Of a stretch of DNA of 64,000 nt, positions 43,784-54,113 are shown in pieces; position 1 is the stretch's first letter, and each line of letters opens with the position of its first letter. The notes under the pieces were generated by a model. That model worked only from the letters and a program-made list of their open reading frames with translations. It was not told the origin of the DNA and ran no database searches. The translations under genes and the position numbers were made by a program. The DNA lies in contig NZ_JAJQQS010000021.1 in the NCBI RefSeq assembly GCF_021228125.1, forward strand, positions 62,001-126,000. The letters run 5' to 3'. The stretch comes from Streptomyces albireticuli (GTDB lineage Bacteria; Actinomycetota; Actinomycetes; Streptomycetales; Streptomycetaceae).

Positions 43784-43817
43784 GGAAGCCCCCCGCGGCC
43801 GACCGCGAGGGGCTTCC
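43784..43817. terminator. Bidirectional terminator, methyltransferase / ffh
   Basis: GGAAGCCCC..CGCGG pairs with CCGCG..GGGGCTTCC (15 bp, one mismatch) across a 4-base loop. It stands between the two convergent genes. Confidence 0.8.
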
Positions 43818-43831
43818 GGCTGTCCGTAAGG

Positions 43832-45379
43832 TCAGCCCATGAACTTCTTGAACTCGTCCGGCAGTTCGAAGTTCTGCGCGGGCTGGCCGCCCTGCGGCAG
43901 GCCCAGCGGGTTCTCCGCCTGCTGCTCGCGGCGCGCGGCCGCGGCCTGCTCCTCGGCCTTGCGCTTCATCGGGTTACCGCTCTTGCGCTTGCCCTTGGCC
44001 TGCTTGACCTGCTTCTTCTTACGGGCCGCACCGCCACCCATGCCCGGCATACCGGGCATCCCGGGCATGCCGCCGCCCTGGGCCATGCGGGACATCATCT
44101 TGCGGGCGTCGAAGAAGCGCTCCACCAGGTTCTTCACGGCGCTGACGTCCACGCCGGAGCCCTTGGCGATACGGGCGCGACGGGAACCGTTGATGATCGT
44201 CGGGTCCTGGCGCTCGGCCGGGGTCATCGACTTGATGATCGCGGCGGTGCGGTCGACGTCGCGCTCGTCGAGGTTGTTGATCTGGTCCTTGATCTGACCC
44301 ATGCCGGGCAGCATCCCGAGCAGCTTGCTGATGCTGCCCATCTTGCGGACCTGCTCCATCTGGGACAGGAAGTCGTCGAGCGTGAACTCCTTCGGCCCCT
44401 TCGCCAGCTTGGCCGCCATCTTCTCGGCCTCGTCCTGGCTGAAGGTCTGCTCGGCCTTCTCGATGAGGCTGAGCATGTCGCCCATGCCGAGGATGCGGGA
44501 CGCCATGCGGTCCGGGTGGAACGCGTCGAAGTCGTCCAGCTTCTCGCCGTTGGAGGCGAACATGACCTGCTTGCCGGTCACGTGCGCGACCGACAGCGCG
44601 GCACCACCGCGGGCGTCGCCGTCGAGCTTGGAGAGCACCACGCCGTCGAAGCCGACGCCGTCGCGGAAGGCCTCGGCGGTGTTGACCGCGTCCTGACCGA
44701 TCATCGCGTCGACGACGAAGAGGACCTCGTCCGGGCTGACGGCGTCGCGGATGTCCGCGGCCTGCCGCATCAGCTCCTGGTCGATGCCGAGGCGGCCGGC
44801 GGTGTCGACGATCACGACGTCGTGCTGCTTGGAGCGGGCGAACTCGACGGAGTCCTTGGCGACCTGGACCGGGTCACCGACGCCGTTGCCCGGCTCCGGG
44901 GCGTAGATCGCGACACCGGCGCGCTCGGCGACGACCGCGAGCTGGTTGACGGCGTTGGGGCGCTGGAGGTCACAGGCGACGAGCAGCGGGGCGTGGCCCT
45001 GGCCCTTGAGCCAGTGGCCGAGCTTTCCGGCCAGCGTCGTCTTACCGGCACCCTGGAGACCGGCGAGCATGATGACGGTCGGCGCGGTCTTGGCGAAGCG
45101 CAGGCGCCGGGTCTCGCCTCCGAGGATGCCGATGAGCTCCTCGTTGACGATCTTGATGACCTGCTGGGCGGGGTTGAGCGCCTGGGAGACCTCGGCGCCG
45201 AGGGCCCGCTCCTTGACCTGCTTGATGAACGAGCGGACGACGGGCAGGGCGACGTCGGCCTCGAGCAGGGCGATGCGGATCTCGCGTGCGGTGGCGTCGA
45301 TGTCCGCCTCTGACAGGCGGCCCTTGCCCCGGAGGTTCTTGAACGTCGCTGCGAGGCGGTCGGAGAGGGTATCGAACAC
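43832..45379 (-). CDS. ffh: Signal recognition particle protein
   Basis: 515 residues. NG domain: GLQGAGKTTLAGKLG, DTAGRLG, SKLDGDARGG. M domain with a methionine-rich loop (GGGMPGMPGMPGMGGG) and a basic segment before the C-terminus. It brings ribosomes making membrane proteins to FtsY, which is also in this window. GTG 45379 gives MFDTLSDRLAATFKNLRGKG; AAGGA lies about 12 bases upstream. Confidence 0.97.
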   Translation of the reverse strand: MFDTLSDRLAATFKNLRGKGRLSEADIDATAREIRIALLEADVALPVVRSFIKQVKERALGAEVSQALNPAQQVIKIVNEELIGILGGETRRLRFAKTAPTVIMLAGLQGAGKTTLAGKLGHWLKGQGHAPLLVACDLQRPNAVNQLAVVAERAGVAIYAPEPGNGVGDPVQVAKDSVEFARSKQHDVVIVDTAGRLGIDQELMRQAADIRDAVSPDEVLFVVDAMIGQDAVNTAEAFRDGVGFDGVVLSKLDGDARGGAALSVAHVTGKQVMFASNGEKLDDFDAFHPDRMASRILGMGDMLSLIEKAEQTFSQDEAEKMAAKLAKGPKEFTLDDFLSQMEQVRKMGSISKLLGMLPGMGQIKDQINNLDERDVDRTAAIIKSMTPAERQDPTIINGSRRARIAKGSGVDVSAVKNLVERFFDARKMMSRMAQGGGMPGMPGMPGMGGGAARKKKQVKQAKGKRKSGNPMKRKAEEQAAAARREQQAENPLGLPQGGQPAQNFELPDEFKKFMG

Positions 45380-45455
45380 GGTGGTCGCGGATCCTTCTTG
45401 TCGGGTCTCAAGTCGGCGGCTGACCCCCAAGGGTATCCGCACACTCCTGGTGCGG

Positions 45456-47885
45456 TCAGCCGCCCAGTACCTGCTCCACCTCCAAGGCCACGGAAGCGGC
45501 CGCTCCGGACGTCAGCGGAACCCCCTCCCCCGTCGTCACGTAGAACGCGTCCACGGCATTGGAACCCAGCGTCGAGACGTGCGCGCTGCGCACCCACACC
45601 CCCGCCGCCTCCAGGGCACGGCCGATGCGGTGCAGCAGGCCGGGGGCGTCCTGGGCGCGCACCTCCAGCACCGTCGCGTCCCGCGATCCGCCGGTGGCGA
45701 CGGTCACCCGGGGCGGCGCGTGCGTGATTCCCCTGCGCCGGTCGCTGTACGCGGCCTCGCGCTCGGCCAGCCGCGCCACGGCGTCGAGCGAGCCGTCCAG
45801 CACGCGCACGAGGTCGTTGCGCAACTGCGCGGGCTCCGGCAGGGAGCCGAACTCCGTCGCCACCCGCCAGTTCATGAGCAGCGCGCCGTCGACGGCCCGC
45901 AGTTCCGCCGCGCGGACGGTGAGGCGGTGCAGGGCCAGCAGCCCGGCCGTCGCGGGCAGCACCCCGGGCTGTTCCGGGACGGCGATCGTCAGCTCGACGC
46001 CGACCGGGACGGCCTCGTCGTCCGGGGCCGTGCCCTCCGGGCGCGAGCGCAGCCGGACGGCCGGGCCGCCGGTGCGCAGCGCCTCGGCGACGACGCGGGC
46101 GTCCTCGGCGGAGGGCGGGCCCGGCGCGGGGCGGTCCGGGGCGGCGCCGTCCGCGAGGGCCGCCGCCGCGCGCCGCGCCAGGTCCGCCACCAGCGAGGCG
46201 CGCCAGGCGCTCCAGGCCGCGGGGCCGGTGGCGAGGGCGTCGGCCTCGGTGAGGGCGTGCAGCAGCTCCAGGGTGCCGGGGTGCGCGACGGCGTCGGTGA
46301 CGGCGCGGACCGTCGCGGGGTCGTCGAGGTCGCGGCGGGTGGCGGTCTCGACGAGCAGCAGGTGGTGGCGGACGAGCGTGGCCAGGACCTCGGTGTCGGC
46401 GGGGCCGAAGCCGATCCGGGCGGCCGCCTCCCGGGTGAGGGCCTCACCGGCCGTGGAGTGGTCGCCGGGCCGGCCCTTGCCGATGTCGTGCAGCAGAGCG
46501 GCGACGAGCAGCAGGTCGGGGCGACCGACGCCGCGCGCGAGGGCCGCCGCGCGGACGGCCGTCTCCACGAGGTGGCGGTCGACGGTCCAGCGGTGCACGG
46601 GGTTGCGCTGCGGGCGCGAGCGCACGTGCTCCCACTCCGGCAGCAGCCGGGAGACGAGGCCCTCGGCGTCGAGGGCCTCCCAGACCGCGACGGCCGGCTC
46701 GCCCGCGCCGAGCAGCGTGACGAGCGCCTCGCGGGCCTCGGCCGGCCAGGGCACCGGCAACGGGCCCGCGGTGGCGGCGAGCCGGCGCGCGGCGTGCGGG
46801 GACAGCGGCAGGCCCGCCTGCGCCGCGGCCGCGGCGGCGCGGAGCGGCAGCACGGGGTCGCGCTCGGGCCGGGCCGTGCGGGCCAGCACGGCCTCGCCGT
46901 CCTGCTCGACGACGCCCTCGGCCAGCGGCACCCGCTCGGGCTCCACGAACCCGCCCCGGCCCCCGCGCCCGCCGAGGATCCGCCGCAGCCGGGGCCGGCC
47001 GGAGCGGGCGCGCAGCACGCGGCCGACCTCGCGCCAGGTCACGTCGGCGGCGTACGAGACGGTGCGCGCGGCCTCGTAGACCTCGCGCAGGAGGGCGTCG
47101 GCACCGGACAGGCCGAGGGCCGTGGCGATCTGGTCCTGTTCCTGGAGGGCGAGCCGATCGGTGGCCCTGCCGGTGACCAGGTGGAGGGCGTCACGGGTGT
47201 CGAGCAGCAGGCCGCGGGCCCGCTCCAGGCCCTCGCGCGGGGCGTCCGCCAGCCAGGAGGCGGCGACGGCGCGCAGGGCGGTGGCGTCGCGGAGCCCGCC
47301 GCGCGCCTCCTTGAGGTCGGGCTCCAGCAGGAACCGCAGCTCGCCCTGGCGCCGGGCCCGGTCCTCGCCGAGTTCGCGCAGCTCCGGCAGTCTGAGCGGT
47401 GCCTGGGCCCGCCAGTCGGCGTAGGCGGTGGCGCGCAGGGCGGCGGTGAGCCGTTCGTCGCCGCCGAGGTGACGGGCGTCGAGCAGGCCGAGGTGGACCT
47501 TGAGGTCACCGGCCGCGGTCTTGCGGGCCTCGGCCGGGGTGCGCACGGAGTGGTCGAGCGCGAGGCCCATGTCCCACACCGGGTACCAGACGCGGTCGGC
47601 GATCGCGGCGATCTTCGAGGCGTCCGCGGAGCCGTCGTGCAGCAGCATGACGTCGAGGTCGCTGCGCGGGGACAGCTCCCCGCGCCCGTAGCCGCCGACG
47701 GCCACGAGGGCGACGCCGTGCGCCTCGCCGAGCAGCGCGGCCAGCCACTGGTCGGTGAGCCGGGCGAGCGCCGCGCGGCGGGGCGGCCCGGTCAGCGCGC
47801 CCTGGTGCAGGAGGCGCAGCCGGGCCGCCGCGTAACCGTCGGGGCGGGAGTCGCTCGCCGTGGTGGCCGGGGTGTCCGTCAACAC
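45456..47885 (-). CDS. glnD: [Protein-PII] nucleotidyltransferase/hydrolase
   Basis: 809 residues. Nucleotidyltransferase motif GGYGRGELSPRSDLD, an HD hydrolase domain (LLHDIGKGRPGDHS) and two C-terminal ACT domains (VQAQDAPGLLHRIGRALEA type). In S. coelicolor the homologue adenylylates rather than uridylylates GlnK. GTG 47885 has AGGAGGGAG just upstream, so I reject the earlier start at 47981. Last gene of amtB-glnK-glnD. Confidence 0.94.
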   Translation of the reverse strand: MLTDTPATTASDSRPDGYAAARLRLLHQGALTGPPRRAALARLTDQWLAALLGEAHGVALVAVGGYGRGELSPRSDLDVMLLHDGSADASKIAAIADRVWYPVWDMGLALDHSVRTPAEARKTAAGDLKVHLGLLDARHLGGDERLTAALRATAYADWRAQAPLRLPELRELGEDRARRQGELRFLLEPDLKEARGGLRDATALRAVAASWLADAPREGLERARGLLLDTRDALHLVTGRATDRLALQEQDQIATALGLSGADALLREVYEAARTVSYAADVTWREVGRVLRARSGRPRLRRILGGRGGRGGFVEPERVPLAEGVVEQDGEAVLARTARPERDPVLPLRAAAAAAQAGLPLSPHAARRLAATAGPLPVPWPAEAREALVTLLGAGEPAVAVWEALDAEGLVSRLLPEWEHVRSRPQRNPVHRWTVDRHLVETAVRAAALARGVGRPDLLLVAALLHDIGKGRPGDHSTAGEALTREAAARIGFGPADTEVLATLVRHHLLLVETATRRDLDDPATVRAVTDAVAHPGTLELLHALTEADALATGPAAWSAWRASLVADLARRAAAALADGAAPDRPAPGPPSAEDARVVAEALRTGGPAVRLRSRPEGTAPDDEAVPVGVELTIAVPEQPGVLPATAGLLALHRLTVRAAELRAVDGALLMNWRVATEFGSLPEPAQLRNDLVRVLDGSLDAVARLAEREAAYSDRRRGITHAPPRVTVATGGSRDATVLEVRAQDAPGLLHRIGRALEAAGVWVRSAHVSTLGSNAVDAFYVTTGEGVPLTSGAAASVALEVEQVLGG

Positions 47886-47901
47886 AGGCTCCCTCCTGGG
47901 T

Positions 47902-48249
47902 TCACAGCGCGTCGGGTCCGCGCTCGCCGGTCCGGACGCGGACGACGGTCTCGACCGGGACCACCCAGACCTTGCCGTCACCGATCTTTCCCTGGTCCCC
48001 CGAGCGGGCGGCGCGGACGATGATGTCGACGACGCTGTCGGCGTCGCCGTCCTCGGCGAGGACCTCTATGCGGATCTTCGGTACGAGGTCGACGGTGTAC
48101 TCGGCGCCGCGGTAGACCTCGGTGTGGCCGCGCTGGCGGCCCGAACCGCTGGCCTCGCTGACGGTCATGCCCCGGACGCCGTAGGTCCGCAGTGCGGCCT
48201 TGATCTCGTCGACCATGTGCGGCTTGACGACCGCGGTGATGAGCTTCAT
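47902..48249 (-). CDS. glnK: PII nitrogen signalling protein
   Basis: 115 residues with PII signature GRQRGHTEVYRGAEYTVD. The modified T-loop Tyr51 is present, and the B-loop GDGKVWVVPVE too. Senses 2-oxoglutarate, ATP and ADP and blocks the AmtB channel when unmodified. ATG 48249 overlaps amtB stop as ATGA. Confidence 0.97.
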   Translation of the reverse strand: MKLITAVVKPHMVDEIKAALRTYGVRGMTVSEASGSGRQRGHTEVYRGAEYTVDLVPKIRIEVLAEDGDADSVVDIIVRAARSGDQGKIGDGKVWVVPVETVVRVRTGERGPDAL

Positions 48250-49571
48250 GCGTCCACCTTCTTGTTCGCCTTCTTGTCCTGCGTCCCGCCCTGATCGTCC
48301 CGGTCCCCGTCCCGGTCGGTGCGGCCGGGACCCGCGGGGTGTCCGCCGCCGCGGGTGGCGGAGACGCCGCCGACCGCGCTGAAGTCGTAGGCGGTCTCGG
48401 CGTGGAACGCCTGGTCGATGCCGCCGAGCTCGTCGTCCTCGTCGGCCCGGAGGCCGATCGTCTTGTCGACGAGCTTGGCCAGGAGCCAGGAGGCGACGAA
48501 GGAGTAGGCCATCACCGCGAACGCCCCGGCGGCCTGCCGGCCGAGCTGGGTGAGGCCGCCGACGCCGCCGGTGGCCAGGAGGCCGACGAGCAGGGTGCCG
48601 ATGACGCCGCCGACGAGGTGCACGCCGACCACGTCGAGGGAGTCGTCGAAGCCGAGCTTGAACTTGATCCCGACGGCCCAGGCGCAGACGGATCCGGCCA
48701 CGAGGCCGATGAGGACGGCCCCGAAGGCGTTCACGGCCGCGCCCGCCGGGGTGATGGCGACGAGGCCCGCGACGGCTCCGGAGGCGGCGCCGAGCGTGGT
48801 GAACGCGCCGTGCCGGACGCGCTCGTAGGCGAGCCAGCCGAGCATCGCGGCGCCGGTCGCCACCTGGGTGTTCAGCGCCATGTTGGCGGCGGTGCCGTTG
48901 GCGGCGAGCGCCGAGCCGGCGTTGAAGCCGAACCAGCCGAACCACAGCAGGCCCGCGCCGAGCATCACCAGCGGCAGGCTGTGCGGGCGCATCGGGTCCT
49001 TCTTGAAGCCGATGCGCTTGCCGACGACGAGGACCGCGGCGAGGGCGCCGACTCCGGCGTTGATGTGGACGGCCGTGCCTCCGGCGAAGTCGATCACCTT
49101 GAGCTTGAAGAGCCAGCCGTCGGCCTGCCAGACCCAGTGGGCGACGGGGAAGTAGACGATGCTCACCCAGAGGGTGATGAAGACCGCCCAGGCGCTGAAC
49201 TTCACCCGGTCCGCCAGCGCCCCGCTCATCAGCGCGGGGGTGATGACCGCGAACATCAGCTGGAAGAGGGCGAAGGCGAAGACCGGGATGCCTTCCTTGC
49301 CGCCGGTCAGGGTCTCCGGGCTGATGCCCTTGAGGCCGACGTGGTCGAAGCCGCCCAGCAGGCCGGCGCCGATGTCGTCGCCGAAGGCGAGGGAGTAGCC
49401 GTAGAGGACCCACAGCACGGTGACGATGCCGAGCGAGACGAAGGACATCATCAGCATGTTGAGGGCGCTCTTGACCCGCACCATGCCGCCGTAGAAGAAG
49501 GCCAGTCCCGGTGTCATCAGCATGACGAGCGCGGCACTGATCAATACGAAAGCGGTATCTGCGCCATTCAC
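48246..49571 (-). CDS. amtB: Ammonium transporter
   Basis: 441 residues, 11 or more membrane helices, with the channel signature blocks TPGLAFFYGGMVRVKSALNM and HINAGVGALAAVLVVGKR, including the Asp/His pore region. It carries ammonium into the cell under nitrogen limitation. GTG 49571 follows GAGGGGAC. The end of the protein is a charged tail. A GlnR-like site lies about 100 bases upstream. Confidence 0.96.
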   Translation of the reverse strand: MNGADTAFVLISAALVMLMTPGLAFFYGGMVRVKSALNMLMMSFVSLGIVTVLWVLYGYSLAFGDDIGAGLLGGFDHVGLKGISPETLTGGKEGIPVFAFALFQLMFAVITPALMSGALADRVKFSAWAVFITLWVSIVYFPVAHWVWQADGWLFKLKVIDFAGGTAVHINAGVGALAAVLVVGKRIGFKKDPMRPHSLPLVMLGAGLLWFGWFGFNAGSALAANGTAANMALNTQVATGAAMLGWLAYERVRHGAFTTLGAASGAVAGLVAITPAGAAVNAFGAVLIGLVAGSVCAWAVGIKFKLGFDDSLDVVGVHLVGGVIGTLLVGLLATGGVGGLTQLGRQAAGAFAVMAYSFVASWLLAKLVDKTIGLRADEDDELGGIDQAFHAETAYDFSAVGGVSATRGGGHPAGPGRTDRDGDRDDQGGTQDKKANKKVDA

Positions 49572-49673
49572 GGTCGCGTCCCCTCACAGCGGCGGCCCGT
49601 ACGGGCAGGATCTCAGCGGGCCGGTTTTCGCCATGAGGTTCGCGCAGCGGGATTTCAGTCGATGCGGCCGGTT

Positions 49674-49709
49674 GTTTCGCGTCAGTGACGATGGCTCCGC
49701 GCGTGTTAC
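49674..49709 (-). promoter_or_regulatory. GlnR-like binding site upstream of amtB
   Basis: GTTTC-N6-GTGAC at 49674-49689, read on the minus strand as GTCAC-N6-GAAAC, is an exact GlnR half box. A second GTTAC (GTAAC on the minus strand) stands at 49705-49709. This is the pattern by which GlnR activates amtB-glnK-glnD during nitrogen limitation. The spacing to the second element is off by two bases. Confidence 0.6.
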
Positions 49710-49866
49710 GCCCGGATGAACCGCGGGGGTGCGGGGTTCCGCTCGCCGTCGCCCCCGTGTCATCGGACGACCGACCGCGACGACCGCCCTGTGTGACCTG
49801 GCGTGGGGGAGCCGAGTCGGGCTGTACGGGAAGTCGCCGCGGCCGGGATCAGGGGCCGGAGGAAGC

Positions 49867-51378
49867 TCAGACCGCGTGCACGGCCTCCGCCGATTCCGGC
49901 AGGTGGACGCCCAGCTGTTCGGTGAGTGCGATGACCTCGGCGACTTCGCCGAAGTCCCGGACGGCGTTGTCCACGGTCTTGCGGAGGCGGTTGTTGACCC
50001 GCTCCGAGCGGACCTGCTTGGCGATCTTCAGGGCCTTCCCGGCGAGGACCGTGGACTGCTCGGGCTCGCGCTCCATCAGGTGCACGGTGGCCATGCCGAT
50101 GAGGTTGAGCGCATACGACCGGTGGTGCTCGGTGTCGTGCTCGAAGAGCTCGACGGCCCGCTCCATCTTGGGGCGCGCGAGGGAGGCGTAGGTCGGGCTG
50201 CGGCCGGCCACATAGGCGAGGTCGCGGTAGGAGTGGGCGTTCTCGGCGTTGAGCTCGGCCTCGGAGAAGAAGCGGATCCAGTCGGGGTCGCCGTCACCCG
50301 CCGCGCAGTCGGAGAAGCAGTCCTCCGCCATGTTCACCGCGCGCTTGCACTTGGCGGGCTGGCCCATGTTGGCGTAGGCGCGGGCCTCGACGGCGTAGAG
50401 CATCGCCTGGGTGCGGGAGGTGGCCGTCTCGCGGGAGCCGTACTGCCCGAGGTGGATCAGCTCCAGGGCGTCGTCCGGCCGGCCGAGGTGGATCATCTGG
50501 CGGCTCATGCTGGAGAGGATGTACGAACCGAGGGGGCGGTCTCCCGCCTCCTTGGCGGCGTGCAGGGCCAGGACGAAGTACTTCTGCGCGGTGGGGTGGA
50601 GGCCGATGTCGTAACTCATCCAGCCGGCCAGCTCGGCCAGCTCGGCGGCGGCCCGGAAGAGCCGCTTGGAGGTGGCCTCCGGCTGGGGCTCCTGGAGCAG
50701 GTCGGTGACCTCGTGGAGCTGGCCGACGACGGCCTTGCGGCGCAGGCCGCCGCCGCACTGGGCGTCCCACTGCCGGAACATCATGGTCGTGGACTCGAGG
50801 AGATCCAGCTCGGGCGCGGAAAGGCGGGACGCGCGCGTGGCGGACTGCCCGTCGCGGAGGTCGCGGCCGGAGAGGCCGGGGGCCAGCCAGCGCTGCATGG
50901 GCTCGATCAGCGCGGGGCCCGCGGAGAGGGCGAGCGAGGCGCCGAGGAAGCCCCGGCGGGCCAGCATCAGGTCGCTGCGGGAGAACTCGCTGATGAGCTC
51001 GACGGTCTGGGGGCCCGCCCAGGGCAGGTCGACCCCCGAGACGGAGGGCGACTGATGGGCGGTGCGCAGGCCGATGTCCTCGATGCCGACGACGCAGCCG
51101 AAGCGCTCGGAGAACAGCTCGGAGAGGATCTTGGGGATCGGCTCGCGCGGCTGCTCGCCGTCGAGCCAGCGGCGGACGCGTGAGGTGTCCGTGCTGATGT
51201 GGTGGGCACCGAGCTGTCGTGCTCTGCGGTTGACCTGACGCGCCAGCTCGCCCTTCGACCAGCCGCTGCGCAGGAACCAGGAGCCCAACTGCTCGTTGGG
51301 ACGCTTCTCGGGCCGATCCGACCTGTCGGCCTTGTCGGCCCTCTCGGCACCTTCGGTGCCGCTGCCGTTGCCGCCCAC
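49867..51378 (-). CDS. nsdA: Developmental/antibiotic repressor NsdA
   Basis: 503 residues. After a charged N-terminus comes a degenerate HTH-like region (SKGELARQVNRRARQLGAH), then a long alpha-helical TPR-like array (about 180-480). It matches NsdA, which in S. coelicolor holds back sporulation and antibiotic production. A divergent prim-pol gene lies 452 bases away. The ORF stretch MGFLGASLALSAG-like near 145 is not a real signal. Confidence 0.88.
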   Translation of the reverse strand: MGGNGSGTEGAERADKADRSDRPEKRPNEQLGSWFLRSGWSKGELARQVNRRARQLGAHHISTDTSRVRRWLDGEQPREPIPKILSELFSERFGCVVGIEDIGLRTAHQSPSVSGVDLPWAGPQTVELISEFSRSDLMLARRGFLGASLALSAGPALIEPMQRWLAPGLSGRDLRDGQSATRASRLSAPELDLLESTTMMFRQWDAQCGGGLRRKAVVGQLHEVTDLLQEPQPEATSKRLFRAAAELAELAGWMSYDIGLHPTAQKYFVLALHAAKEAGDRPLGSYILSSMSRQMIHLGRPDDALELIHLGQYGSRETATSRTQAMLYAVEARAYANMGQPAKCKRAVNMAEDCFSDCAAGDGDPDWIRFFSEAELNAENAHSYRDLAYVAGRSPTYASLARPKMERAVELFEHDTEHHRSYALNLIGMATVHLMEREPEQSTVLAGKALKIAKQVRSERVNNRLRKTVDNAVRDFGEVAEVIALTEQLGVHLPESAEAVHAV

Positions 51379-51830
51379 CTGGAAGCCCCCATCCCGAACT
51401 CTGCTCTGTGCGTGAACCGCGGACAGCCCGCCGTCCGTCGTGGCGGCGCGTCCGGCGATGCAACACCCCGGTCAGGGGTAGTAACGACCGAGCGGTGGAA
51501 CGGGCCACGCCCTCCGGCGTACCCGTCCGTGGGTGCATCTCCTTGGCTCCGTGCACCGAAAGTAATCCTACGATCACCGCTCCCGCGAGTGCAGTCCAGT
51601 AAACGCCACCATTCGCCACCCCAAGGAATGAACTCAACCGCACCTCTACGCGATTGACTTGACACATGGCGATCAGGGCGGGGGCGGACCGGAGCACGTC
51701 ATGGCGCGCGGCCTGTTCCGCACCACCGGTCGCGCACCGTCACGCCGCCACGGAAAGGGATTCGGCAACCGTCCGTGTTCGAGACACTCCGAGTCGTAAC
51801 CATCGGCGAGCACGACCCGTTGGAGGGGGC
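51379..51830. other. Divergent region between nsdA and the prim-pol gene
   Basis: 452 bases without a supportable gene. It is clearly more AT-rich than its surroundings and probably carries both promoters and the nsdA leader. I see one candidate promoter on the minus strand (51565-51593). Confidence 0.45.
51565..51593 (-). promoter_or_regulatory. Candidate nsdA promoter
   Basis: On the minus strand TGCACT and TAGGAT are separated by 17 bases, matching the spacing of streptomycete vegetative promoters. The -35 match is weak. It would give nsdA a leader of about 180 bases. Confidence 0.35.
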
Positions 51831-52502
51831 ATGGGCTTCACAATCGGCGGCATCCGGGACCTGCGCTCGAGCTCTCGGCGCCGCGGACGCGCGTCGGAGT
51901 ACGCGACCACGGTGGCGGAGTACACCGGCCTGTGGGGATGGGACGTGGTCCCGGGCGCCCGCGCCACCCGCGGCGGGGGCGTGATGTGTTCGTGCGGCGC
52001 CGCCGACTGCCCCTCCCCCGGCGCGCACCCGTTGTCCTTCGCGCCGCCGGTCCCCGCGGGCGCCACGCTCGACGCCGCGGCGGCCGCGTGGGCCGAGGTG
52101 CCGGGCGCCGCCGTGCTGCTGCCCGTGGGCCGCTCGTTCGACGTCCTGGAGGTCGCCGAGCCGGTCGCCCGGCACGCGCTGGCCCGGCTGGAGCGGATGG
52201 GTCTGCCGCTGGGCCCGGTGGCGCTGACGCCGCACGGCCGGGCGCTGTTCTTCGTGGCGCCCGGCGCCGCCGCCGAACTCCCCCAGCTCCTCTACCGCAT
52301 GGGCTGGGACGACGCCCGGCTCGATCTGCGCTGCCTGGGCCCCGGCGACCACATCACGGCCCCGCCCTCCGACCACGCGGGTCTGGGCCCCATGCGCTGG
52401 CTGCGCCCGCCGACCCTGGACACGGCGGGCCGCCCCCCGCAGGCCCGGCTGCTGCTGGGCACCCTGGCGTACGTCTGCCACCGCACGCCGTCCCGCGGTT
52501 GA
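51831..52502 (+). CDS. Prim-pol (bifunctional DNA primase/polymerase N-terminal) domain protein
   Basis: 223 residues from ATG 51831, preceded by GGAGGGGG. WGWDVVPGAR, the CSCGAADCPSPGAHPL stretch and LPVGRSFDVLEV resemble the prim-pol N-terminal domain of replication proteins. The acidic catalytic triad is hard to see, so it may be inactive. It is found beside nsdA in streptomycetes, and nothing near it encodes a helicase. Confidence 0.75.
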   Translation: MGFTIGGIRDLRSSSRRRGRASEYATTVAEYTGLWGWDVVPGARATRGGGVMCSCGAADCPSPGAHPLSFAPPVPAGATLDAAAAAWAEVPGAAVLLPVGRSFDVLEVAEPVARHALARLERMGLPLGPVALTPHGRALFFVAPGAAAELPQLLYRMGWDDARLDLRCLGPGDHITAPPSDHAGLGPMRWLRPPTLDTAGRPPQARLLLGTLAYVCHRTPSRG

Positions 52503-52542
52503 GCTTCCCGGGAGCCGAGGGCGGAGCGCCGCCCGCACAGAC

Positions 52543-52584
52543 GTCGGGGCCCCGCCGCAGCTGCACCTGCGGCGGGGCCCCGAC
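52543..52584. terminator. Bidirectional terminator, 18-bp perfect stem
   Basis: 52543-52560 pairs exactly with 52567-52584 across a 6-base loop, between the convergent prim-pol gene and ftsY. Confidence 0.85.
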
Positions 52585-52647
52585 ATGGTCCGGGAGGGTG
52601 TGTCCCTCCGGATGATCCGGCGGCTCCGGGTCACTGCCCGGTCGGCG

Positions 52648-53883
<1,236 letters not shown>

Positions 53884-54113
53884 AACGCACCCAGTATCGG
53901 ACACCACGCCGCGGGCGCACGGCCGCGCCGCTGACATGTGACTTGCTACCCAGTTCGTATTTAACGACAAGGACCAAAGGCACTAACCGGCCAAAGTTGG
54001 AGCAAAGTACGATGGCGTGACCCTGTGTGACGCGCGTAGAGTCCGCAGCGTCTCTTTCTGCCCAGGCCTCAGCGCTTGACCCGCCCCCGCTTCACCCGCA
54101 CGGAGCCCCCCAC

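Noticed and set aside
44946..48023. A 1025-codon plus-strand frame
   Set aside because: Antisense to ffh and glnD. No recognisable domain.
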